Origin: Nitriliruptoraceae bacterium
Lineage (GTDB): Bacteria > Actinomycetota > Nitriliruptoria > Nitriliruptorales > Nitriliruptoraceae
Reading direction: 5' to 3'
Length of the DNA: 5,038 nt
Assembly (NCBI GenBank): GCA_007121975.1
Contig: SKJO01000297.1
Location: 1 to 5,038, forward strand
Shown: piece after piece, positions 1 to 5,038 of the stretch
How positions within the stretch are numbered: position 1 is the stretch's first letter
Layout: each line of letters starts with the position of its first letter
The notes under the pieces: generated by a model
What the model saw: only the letters and a program-made list of their open reading frames with translations
Databases searched by the model: none
Told to the model about the DNA's origin: nothing
Translations under genes and position numbers: made by a program

Positions 1-1524
1 GCCAACCCCGACACCGAGGCGCCACCGCGCACCCGGCGGCGGATGCTCATCATCGTGGCTGCCGCCGCGCTCGCGCTCGTCGTGACGGTCCTGCTGTGGG
101 GCGCCTCGGCCTACGGTTCGTCGCTGGAAGCCGAGGAACGTTTCCTGCCGGGCATGCAGGTCGCCGGGATCGAGGTCGGGGACCGCACCTACGCCGAGGT
201 GGAGGCGGAGCTGACCGCGCTGGCGGAGTCCTGGCTCGACCACACGGTGCTGATCGACCACCCGCAGCGCCACTGGCGCCTCAGCCCCCGCGACCTGCAG
301 GCCACCACCGACCTCGACGCGGTGCTGACCACCGCCCACCAGCTCAACGCCGAGGTGTCACTGGCGACCCTGACCGGGGTGCGCTGGCTCGGCCAGGAGT
401 ACGACGCGGACCTCGAGCTCAACCTGCTGGTCCCCGACGACGAGCTGGGTGCGTTCGTCGACCGTGTCGCCGGACGCATCGACCGTGACCCGACCGACGC
501 CACCGCCCGCTGGATCGCCGGTGCGGCCACGACCATCGCCCACCGCGACGGCGAGCAGGTCGATCGAGAGGCGTTCGCCGACACCCTGCGCACCGCCTTC
601 GAGACGCGCACCGAGGCGGTCGTGCCCGACTCCTCGGTCGTCGACGCCGAGGTGACCGACGCGGACGTCGATGCGGTCCTGCCCGCCGTGCAGGCCAGCG
701 GTGACGCGACCCTGGACCGGGCCGTGGAGCTGACCACCGATCAGCAGCGGTTCCCGGTCACCGCGCGCGACCTCGCTGGCGTCCCCGACCTGGCTCCCGC
801 ACTGGCCACGGCGCTGGCGGCCGGAGCGGACGGTGACGCGCCGCCCCCGTCGGACCGTCTGCCGCTGCGCCTCGACGAGGACGCCGCCGCCGAGATCGTC
901 GCCGAGGTCGCCGCCGAGGTCAACGTCGCCCCCCGCAACGCCACCCTGGACACCTCGAGCGGGTGGGTGAGCATCGTGCGGGGCGAGTTCGGCGAGGCCG
1001 TGGATCAGTCGGCCGCGACCGAGGGACTGCTGACCGCCCTGACCAGTGAGCAGGACGCGGTGGCGCTGCACTTCGATCCGGTCGAACCCGCGATCACGAG
1101 CGCGAACTTCCACCAGGTGCTGCTGGTCCGCCAGAGCGACCGCCGTGTCTACCTCTACCGCGACGGCGAGATCATCCGCAACTGGCCGGTGGCGGTCGGC
1201 ACCGGCGGCAGCCCGACCCCGACGGGCACCTTCGTGGTCGGGGCCAAGCGCTTCGAGCCCACCTGGGTCAACCCCGCACCCGACCGCTGGGGACGCGACA
1301 TGCCGGCACGGATCGGGCCGGGCCCCACCAACCCGCTCGGCCTGCGGGCGCTGAACTGGAACGTCCCCGGCGGGGGCGACACCCTGATCCGGTTCCACGG
1401 CACGCCCAACACCGCGTCGATCGGACGGGCCGCCTCCAACGGCTGCGTGCGGATGTACAACTCCGACGTCATCGAGCTCTACGACCTGGTGGCCTCGGGT
1501 ACCACGATCGTGTCGCTGCGCTGA
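1..1524 (+). CDS. Membrane-anchored L,D-transpeptidase with VanW/PG-binding-4-like region (5' end possibly outside window)
   Basis: Likely cross-links peptidoglycan stem peptides outside the membrane (3-3 links), as YkuD enzymes do. Numbering from the ATG at 43, the protein has 493 residues. Residues 1-20 form a membrane helix preceded in frame by RTRRR, so a type II anchor with a short cytoplasmic tail is likely. Residues 35-345 hold repeated VanW/PG-binding-4-like segments: one starts at LPGMQVAGIEVGD, another lies near 205-260, and a third near 280-345. The YkuD domain covers about 357-493 with GSPTPTGTF, the HGT motif (His452) and SNGCVR (catalytic Cys468), so the active site is intact. 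The frame is open to base 1 and the ATG at 43 has no convincing ribosome binding site; a start to the left of the window is therefore plausible. The gene converges on the hydratase gene. The family is secure; whether it acts on wall cross-links or on protein attachment cannot be told. Confidence 0.93.
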   Translation, partial: ANPDTEAPPRTRRRMLIIVAAAALALVVTVLLWGASAYGSSLEAEERFLPGMQVAGIEVGDRTYAEVEAELTALAESWLDHTVLIDHPQRHWRLSPRDLQATTDLDAVLTTAHQLNAEVSLATLTGVRWLGQEYDADLELNLLVPDDELGAFVDRVAGRIDRDPTDATARWIAGAATTIAHRDGEQVDREAFADTLRTAFETRTEAVVPDSSVVDAEVTDADVDAVLPAVQASGDATLDRAVELTTDQQRFPVTARDLAGVPDLAPALATALAAGADGDAPPPSDRLPLRLDEDAAAEIVAEVAAEVNVAPRNATLDTSSGWVSIVRGEFGEAVDQSAATEGLLTALTSEQDAVALHFDPVEPAITSANFHQVLLVRQSDRRVYLYRDGEIIRNWPVAVGTGGSPTPTGTFVVGAKRFEPTWVNPAPDRWGRDMPARIGPGPTNPLGLRALNWNVPGGGDTLIRFHGTPNTASIGRAASNGCVRMYNSDVIELYDLVASGTTIVSLR

Positions 1525-1543
1525 GCACGCTCGCCCTCAGCGC
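1518..1543. terminator. Candidate bidirectional hairpin over two convergent stop codons
   Basis: GCGCTGAG at 1518-1525 and CTCAGCGC at 1536-1543 are perfect 8-base inverted repeats around a 10-base loop. The left arm contains the TGA of the transpeptidase (1522-1524) and the right arm contains the TGA of the hydratase (1537-1539, read on the - strand). Neither side has a T tract. In high-GC actinobacteria hairpins without T tracts are common at convergent gene ends, so a shared terminator is plausible but unproven. Confidence 0.45.
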
Positions 1544-2331
1544 GACCCGCGCACCCGGGCGAGGTAGTCGGCCGCGGCCTGCCGGCACTCCGGGTCGCGT
1601 ACCGCGGTGAGCAGGGCATCGGCGTCCGAGAAGCTGCGTGCCAGTCCGACCGACGCCGAGGTGATCGCGTCGACCTGGGCCAGGGTGGTGCGGACCGGGA
1701 ACCTTGCCTTGGCCGCCAGCGACACGGCGAGGTCCTCGACGGTCGCGTCGAGTTCCTCGGCCGGCACCACCCGGGACACCATCCCGACCGCCCGGGCCTC
1801 GAACGCGTCGAACGACCGACAGCTGAGCACCAGGTCCTTGGTGACCGTCGGTCCGACCTCCCGAACCAGCCGCGGGATCCCGCCCCAGGCCAGCGGGATG
1901 CCGAGGTCGACCTCGGGGATGGAGAACACCGCGTCGTCGGCCGCCACCCGCAGGTCGCACGCCGCGGCGAGCACCACCCCACCGCCGACCACCCGGCCCT
2001 GCAGCCGTGCGATGGTGACCGCCCCGATCGCCTCCAGGGCATCGGCCGCCCGCCGTCCCACATCGGCAGCCTCGCGCGCAGCCGCACCCTCCCCGAGCAG
2101 CGGCCCGAACGCGGCCAGATCCGCCCCGGCACTGAACGCGCGGCCCCGACCACCGAGCACGACCACCCGGACGTCGTCGCGCGCGGTGAGCGCCGTCGCG
2201 GCGGTGACCAGCCCTTCGAGCAGCTCGATCGACAGGGCGTTGAGCACCTCGGGCCGGGTCATCGTCAGCCGGGCAACCCCGTCCTCCACCTCGAGGTGCA
2301 AGCAGTCGGGCAGTGCGGGTAGCGAGCTCAT
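1537..2331 (-). CDS. Enoyl-CoA hydratase/isomerase family protein
   Basis: A 264-residue crotonase-fold protein acting on a CoA thioester, the usual length for the family. I chose the ATG at 2331 because GGAGG lies 8 bases upstream and the family fold starts soon after; a GTG at 2388 would add 19 residues and has no ribosome binding site. AFSAGADL (65-72) and the GGG loop (116-118) form the two halves of the oxyanion hole. Of the two acidic catalytic positions known from rat mitochondrial hydratase (Glu144 and Glu164), the second is kept as Glu140 in SIPEVDLG. The first is Val120, in GGGVVLAAACD. Loss of that Glu is typical of family members that are isomerases or act on other substrates, so simple hydratase activity is doubtful. 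The segment IPLAWGGIPRL (145-155) replaces the more usual PGxGGTQRL. It is a single gene, with no other fatty acid or aromatic degradation genes nearby, so the substrate is unknown. Confidence 0.93.
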   Translation of the reverse strand: MSSLPALPDCLHLEVEDGVARLTMTRPEVLNALSIELLEGLVTAATALTARDDVRVVVLGGRGRAFSAGADLAAFGPLLGEGAAAREAADVGRRAADALEAIGAVTIARLQGRVVGGGVVLAAACDLRVAADDAVFSIPEVDLGIPLAWGGIPRLVREVGPTVTKDLVLSCRSFDAFEARAVGMVSRVVPAEELDATVEDLAVSLAAKARFPVRTTLAQVDAITSASVGLARSFSDADALLTAVRDPECRQAAADYLARVRGSR

Positions 2332-2339
2332 CTCCAGGG

Positions 2340-2344
2340 CCTCC
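2340..2344 (-). promoter_or_regulatory. Ribosome binding site deciding the hydratase start
   Basis: The - strand reads GGAGG, 8 bases before the ATG at 2331. No such site precedes the alternative GTG at 2388, so the shorter 264-residue protein is preferred. Confidence 0.7.
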
Positions 2345-2377
2345 GCGACCAGCGCCTGGTGGCGGTCGCCGCACCCC

Positions 2378-2383
2378 ACGCTA
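2378..2383 (-). promoter_or_regulatory. Weak candidate -10 element for the hydratase gene
   Basis: The - strand reads TAGCGT, matching the actinobacterial TAnnnT -10 pattern. It would put the transcript start near 2371 and give a leader of about 40 bases. No recognisable -35 hexamer lies at the expected distance. The call rests mainly on position in the divergent gap. Confidence 0.2.
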
Positions 2384-2426
2384 GTCACCGCACGCGCGTC
2401 GGCACGCCCCGGACCGGAGCGCTGGC

Positions 2427-2432
2427 TACGCT
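2427..2432 (+). promoter_or_regulatory. Weak candidate -10 element for the 88-residue gene
   Basis: TACGCT matches the TAnnnT pattern and would give a leader of roughly 23 bases before the ATG at 2462, leaving room for the ribosome binding site at 2452. No good -35 hexamer is seen. If real, the two divergent promoters lie about 45 bases apart. Confidence 0.2.
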
Positions 2433-2451
2433 GCCCGACCCCTCATCCCCG

Positions 2452-2455
2452 GGAG
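2452..2455 (+). promoter_or_regulatory. Ribosome binding site of the 88-residue gene
   Basis: GGAG (within GGGAG) sits 6 bases before the ATG at 2462. This fixes the start inside a much longer open frame that extends left to 1607 only because it runs antisense to the hydratase gene. Confidence 0.65.
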
Positions 2456-2461
2456 CTGGCC

Positions 2462-2728
2462 ATGAACCCCAGCGACGAACTCGCCGCCGGCGAACGGGCG
2501 CTGAAGGTCCTGCGCGCCTGGCAGGCCGGGCCGGTGGACAACCTGCCGATCGCGCTGCGCGAAGCCGAGCTGATCCTGGCCGAGGACGGCAGCCCCGACC
2601 AGCTGATCTCCGGGCTGATCACCGTCGCCGGCTTCCTGCTGGTGAACCTCGAGCAGCACGGTCAGCCCGCCGAAGCCACCCTGCAGCTGGTCGAAGCCTT
2701 CCTGCGCTCCCAGTCCGGCGGTTCCTGA
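2462..2728 (+). CDS. Small hypothetical protein, 88 residues, probably all-helical
   Basis: I do not recognise this family. The 88-residue product starts at an ATG with a good ribosome binding site and ends at TGA 2726-2728. It has no signal peptide, no cysteine and no obvious catalytic motif. Residues 5-20 (DELAAGERALKVLRAW), 28-41, 47-63 and 69-83 look like helices. The third (LISGLITVAGFLLVNLEQ) is hydrophobic but short and bounded by polar residues, so it could be a buried helix of a small bundle or a marginal membrane segment. It is divergent from the hydratase gene and lies 66 bases before the pilin gene on the same strand, so the two may be co-transcribed; no strong terminator is seen between them. 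Support for its being a real gene is the start signal, sensible composition and the otherwise unexplained gap it fills. Confidence 0.7.
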   Translation: MNPSDELAAGERALKVLRAWQAGPVDNLPIALREAELILAEDGSPDQLISGLITVAGFLLVNLEQHGQPAEATLQLVEAFLRSQSGGS

Positions 2729-2778
2729 CCTCAAGGTCCCCTCCTCCCCAACCGATCCTCGGGGCAGAACGGGACAAC

Positions 2779-2784
2779 GAGGAA
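2779..2784 (+). promoter_or_regulatory. Ribosome binding site of the pilin gene
   Basis: GAGGAA lies 10 bases before the GTG at 2795. That spacing is slightly long, but no other in-frame start is near, and the GTG gives a standard short basic prepilin leader. Confidence 0.5.
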
Positions 2785-2794
2785 CGGGGGGCCC

Positions 2795-3886
2795 GTGAAG
2801 CGTCGCTCCAACCAGTTCGGGCATGCCGCATCGGGCTACACCCTGGTCGAGCTGCTCACCATCGTCGCGATCATCGCCACGCTCGCCGCGATCGCGATCC
2901 CGATGATCAGCGGCCAACGGCAGTCGGCGTGGAGATCGGCGGCCGAGTCCGATGTGCGCAGCACCGCCACCACCATCCTCTCCCTGGGCGCTCAGGGCCA
3001 GCCCTTGCGCCTCGTACAGGACGGCCGGGCGGTGCAGCTTCGTGGCCCGGCCAGCTCGGGGGATGCCGACGTCCAGCTCGTCGCGGCCAACGGTGCCGGC
3101 GGTCAGCTGCTCGCCGAGGCCCGCACCAGTCCGGGCGTCACGATGTGCCTGGAGCAGGACGCCGAGGACCCCGGGCGCTTCTGCCTGCTCGGCTACCACG
3201 ACCGCCTCGACCCGGGGCCGGCCGTGGTGTACGACACCGCAGCCGGGGGGCTCGTCGAGCAGTGCGGCATACCGGTGACCTCCTGCCAGACCGCCGACAC
3301 CCTGCTGGCGGCCTCGTCCGTCAGCTTCCTGCAGTCGACGATGGCGGATGGCCGATGGGCCTACGGGCAGGTCAACGGCAACAGCGACGCCGGCTGGGCG
3401 CTCGAGGGGACTCCCACGGTCGAGAACGGGTCGTTGCTGCTGACCAACGCCGCGTTCACCGGCTCGCGCAGCAGCGGGTACGGCTGGGCGATCAGCTACG
3501 GCACCCACAACCAGGACGGAAGCATGCGATCCGGCTACACCCTGCAGCTCGATCCGGGCTATGGCAGCAACGGCGGCTTCGTCATCCGCACCTGGGACGC
3601 CTCCGGGACCCACGACTGGCGCTACACCCCCCAGGCGGTCGACTTCCCCGATGGCTTCGATGTGACCAACCCGCAGGATGTCGAAGCCCGTGTCGAGAAC
3701 GGTCACCTGTCCCTGTACGTGGGTGGGGAGCGCTATCTGCACTACGAGATGGGCTCCGCCCCCGAGGCGGATCGCTCCCGCTACGCCGCCATCGACGGTC
3801 AGGAAGCGACCTTCGGTGTGCGCACCTGGGGTGGCGACCCCGAGGTCTCCTACGACGATGCCCAGTTGAGCGTCCCGACGAGCTGA
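2795..3886 (+). CDS. Type IV prepilin-like protein with extra C-terminal beta-sandwich-like domain
   Basis: A 363-residue prepilin, about twice the length of common actinobacterial pilins. It starts at a GTG. Residues 1-14 are a basic leader (MKRRSNQFGHAASG) ending in the Gly cut by prepilin peptidase; mature Tyr15 would be N-methylated. YTLVE supplies Glu19 (mature Glu5), a hydrophobic helix runs to about residue 40, and Pro36 is mature Pro22, all hallmarks of type IV pilins. The globular pilin part has four cysteines (118, 130, 157, 164), and VVYDTAAGGLVEQC resembles the C-terminal end of usual actinobacterial pilins. Beyond it, residues about 176-361 form an added domain with strand patterns of concanavalin/LamG or DUF1080-like sandwiches: TVENGSLLLTN, GGFVIRTWD, VENGHLSLYVGGERYLHYE and a closing FGVRTWGGDPEVSYDDAQL. 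It may bind a sugar or surface ligand; this is inference. No assembly genes are in the window, so the pilus machinery must be elsewhere. Confidence 0.9.
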   Translation: MKRRSNQFGHAASGYTLVELLTIVAIIATLAAIAIPMISGQRQSAWRSAAESDVRSTATTILSLGAQGQPLRLVQDGRAVQLRGPASSGDADVQLVAANGAGGQLLAEARTSPGVTMCLEQDAEDPGRFCLLGYHDRLDPGPAVVYDTAAGGLVEQCGIPVTSCQTADTLLAASSVSFLQSTMADGRWAYGQVNGNSDAGWALEGTPTVENGSLLLTNAAFTGSRSSGYGWAISYGTHNQDGSMRSGYTLQLDPGYGSNGGFVIRTWDASGTHDWRYTPQAVDFPDGFDVTNPQDVEARVENGHLSLYVGGERYLHYEMGSAPEADRSRYAAIDGQEATFGVRTWGGDPEVSYDDAQLSVPTS

Positions 3887-3920
3887 CGGGGGCCCGGCCC
3901 CTGGTCGGACCGGACCCCCG
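3887..3920. terminator. GC-rich hairpin between convergent pilin and lipoprotein genes
   Basis: CGGGGGcCCGG (3887-3897) pairs with CCGGaCCCCCG (3910-3920): 11 positions with one C/A mismatch and a 12-base loop. It begins directly after the pilin TGA (3884-3886) and lies 20 bases beyond the lipoprotein stop (3941-3943, - strand). No T tract follows on either strand. Its location between two convergent genes suggests a shared terminator. Confidence 0.6.
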
Positions 3921-3940
3921 CTGCGGACACGAGCAGACGA

Positions 3941-5038
3941 TCAGCTGGTGACCTCGAGTCGGACCACGTACCCGAAGTTGGTCCGATCGCCGTCCTCGTC
4001 GTCGACTCCCTTGTTGAACAGCAGGTAGTTCGCGCCGTCGTCGCCGAGAAGCAGCGGCTCCCACCAGCCACGTTCGCCGAGCAGTTCGCCGAGGTCGAAG
4101 GCCGCGACCAGCGAGCCGTCACCGTCGTCGAACAGCAACACCTGGTCGGTGTTGGTGTCGATCATGCAGGTGTAGGGATCGCAGGGTGCCATGCCGTGCA
4201 CCCACCCGAACCACAGCGGCGAGCCGGCACCCTCGCTGCTGGTCTGCCACACCGGCGTCCCGTCGCGGAAACGACCTGCACTGGTGTCCTCGTCGGCGTC
4301 ACCTCCACCGACCAGCAGATCGTCACCGTCGTAGGTGATGAACCTGACGTCGGGCATAGTGTCGAAGGTGATGCCGTCGAGTTCGGTGCAGATGGTGTCC
4401 GTCAACTCCCAGCGCTCTACCGCGTCGCGGCCAGGCCAGCGCAGCAGGGCCTCGCTGCCGTCCGGGGAGAGCGCCACATGCCCCCGCATGTTGTCACACG
4501 CGAACGACTGATCCTGGAGGGTGTCGAACACCAGCGTCCCGGGCAGTCCGCTCGCGGCGAGCCGTCCATCGCCACCGGCGGAGAGGCTGCCACGCGATTC
4601 CGTGTCCGGCAGCAATCCATTCTCGCCGAAGGACGTGTCGAGCTCGAGCACGCAGTCCTCGCCGCTGGTGAACGTGAACGCCCTCACGCCCTCGTGGTGG
4701 ATGAAGGCACGCTCACCCGCGAACGCGAACCCATCGACGCGTTCCGGCCCTTCGAGGTCGTACCCCTCGACCCGGCACTCGCTGGGCGTGACCGTGACGG
4801 GCCCCGCCGATCCGGCCACCAACTCGAGCTCAGGACGCTCGACCGCGACAGGCTCCTCCGCCTCCTCGGGCTCCTCCGCCTCCTCTGGCTCGTCAGCCTC
4901 CTCGGGTTCCTCGACCTCCTCAGGCTCCTCGACCTCCTCGACCTCCTCGGGCTCTGGCGCCTCCTCGACCTCCTCAGCCTCTTCGACCGCGAACTCGTCG
5001 GCCGGTTCGCCCTCGTCATCTCCGCAGGCCGCCACCCC
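3941..5038 (-). CDS. Secreted lipoprotein with Glu/Pro stalk and beta-propeller-like domain (5' end outside window)
   Basis: Function unknown; a surface lipoprotein is the best reading. The visible 366 codons (from the right edge) begin in frame with G-V-A-A-C-G-D-D. VAAC fits a lipobox, so the Cys encoded at 5024-5026 is probably the lipid-modified first residue. The GTG at 5033-5035 is then an internal Val codon, and the signal peptide start lies to the right of the window. Counting from that Val as 1, residues 6-62 are an acidic Glu/Pro/Ala/Val tract including four tandem hexapeptides PEE(V/A)(E/D)E, likely an extended stalk. Residues about 70-364 form the outer domain with six cysteines (87, 128, 180, 216, 285, 290) and propeller-like phrases such as HVALSPDGSEALLRW, DDLLVGGGD and DQVLLFDDGDGSLVAAFDL. 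No catalytic motif is evident. The gene converges on the pilin gene. Confidence 0.8.
   Translation of the reverse strand, partial: GVAACGDDEGEPADEFAVEEAEEVEEAPEPEEVEEVEEPEEVEEPEEADEPEEAEEPEEAEEPVAVERPELELVAGSAGPVTVTPSECRVEGYDLEGPERVDGFAFAGERAFIHHEGVRAFTFTSGEDCVLELDTSFGENGLLPDTESRGSLSAGGDGRLAASGLPGTLVFDTLQDQSFACDNMRGHVALSPDGSEALLRWPGRDAVERWELTDTICTELDGITFDTMPDVRFITYDGDDLLVGGGDADEDTSAGRFRDGTPVWQTSSEGAGSPLWFGWVHGMAPCDPYTCMIDTNTDQVLLFDDGDGSLVAAFDLGELLGERGWWEPLLLGDDGANYLLFNKGVDDEDGDRTNFGYVVRLEVTS
4853..4924 (-). repeat. Four tandem 18-bp coding repeats, PEE(V/A)(E/D)E
   Basis: Units at 4853-4870, 4871-4888, 4889-4906 and 4907-4924 encode, in protein order, PEEVEE, PEEADE, PEEAEE and PEEAEE. They differ by a few bases each. 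They sit in a wider CTC/CTCC-rich tract (about 4850-4985 on the + strand) that encodes the acidic stalk of the lipoprotein. Such repeats can change length in frame by slippage or recombination. Confidence 0.85.

Noticed and set aside
358..1398. Long - strand open frame (346 codons) opposite the transpeptidase
   Set aside because: It lies wholly antisense to a gene with intact catalytic motifs, has Gly/Arg/Val-rich low-information composition and matches no family. It is a high-GC frame shadow.
2332..2388. 19-residue N-terminal extension of the hydratase from GTG 2388
   Set aside because: There is no ribosome binding site before it, it is unlike family N termini, and it would swallow the good GGAGG site at 2340-2344.
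1607..2461. + strand open frame leading into the 88-residue gene
   Set aside because: It is antisense to the hydratase gene and Ser/Ala/Thr/Arg-rich without domain signals. The ribosome binding site before 2462 marks the real start.
2727..2738. GACCT-CA-AGGTC mini-hairpin at the stop of the 88-residue gene
   Set aside because: The stem is only 5 bp with a 2-base loop (4 bp if the loop is relaxed) and no T tract follows. It is too weak to call a terminator.
2426..3742. 438-codon - strand open frame opposite the pilin
   Set aside because: Composition is Gly/Val/Ala-rich with no recognisable motif, and it overlaps two better-supported genes.
2359..3951. 530-codon + strand open frame over the small gene and pilin
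   Set aside because: It is Arg/Gly/Pro-rich and out of frame with the pilin, whose prepilin motif and sandwich motifs are clear. It is a shadow frame.
4850..4985. CTCC-rich repeat tract considered as a CRISPR or non-coding repeat
   Set aside because: The units are in frame, contiguous without spacers, and encode the acidic stalk of a lipoprotein.

Overview
This is a high-GC window (strong G/C preference at third codon positions, GTG as well as ATG starts) that looks like an actinobacterial chromosome. The wall enzyme at the left has the architecture of VanW/PG-binding-4 plus YkuD proteins, and the prepilin has the layout of actinobacterial type IV pilins; both fit. I cannot name the genus.

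Layout, left to right. (1) A + strand L,D-transpeptidase anchored by an N-terminal membrane helix; its reading frame is open to base 1, so its true start may lie outside. (2) A convergent - strand gene for an enoyl-CoA hydratase/isomerase family protein. The two genes end 12 bases apart, and a perfect 8-bp inverted repeat overlaps both stop codons. (3) A 130-base divergent intergenic region that must hold the start signals of the hydratase gene and of a + strand 88-residue protein of unknown function. (4) 66 bases after that small gene, a + strand prepilin gene whose product joins an ordinary actinobacterial pilin to an extra C-terminal domain of about 190 residues resembling a concanavalin/LamG-type beta sandwich. 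(5) A GC-rich hairpin, then a convergent - strand gene for a secreted lipoprotein with a Glu/Pro-rich stalk and a probable beta-propeller-like outer domain. That gene runs off the right edge, with its lipobox right at the edge.

Three of the five genes make cell-envelope or surface proteins (wall cross-linking enzyme, pilin with possible binding domain, stalked lipoprotein). Strand changes separate most of them, so this is a set of neighbouring single genes rather than one operon. Only the 88-residue gene and the pilin could share a transcript. No pilus assembly genes (ATPase, platform protein, prepilin peptidase) are present, so the pilin is an orphan here. I see no RNA genes, insertion sequences, CRISPR arrays or origins. 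The most unusual item is the pilin with the extra beta-rich domain; nothing here amounts to a clear new multi-gene system.
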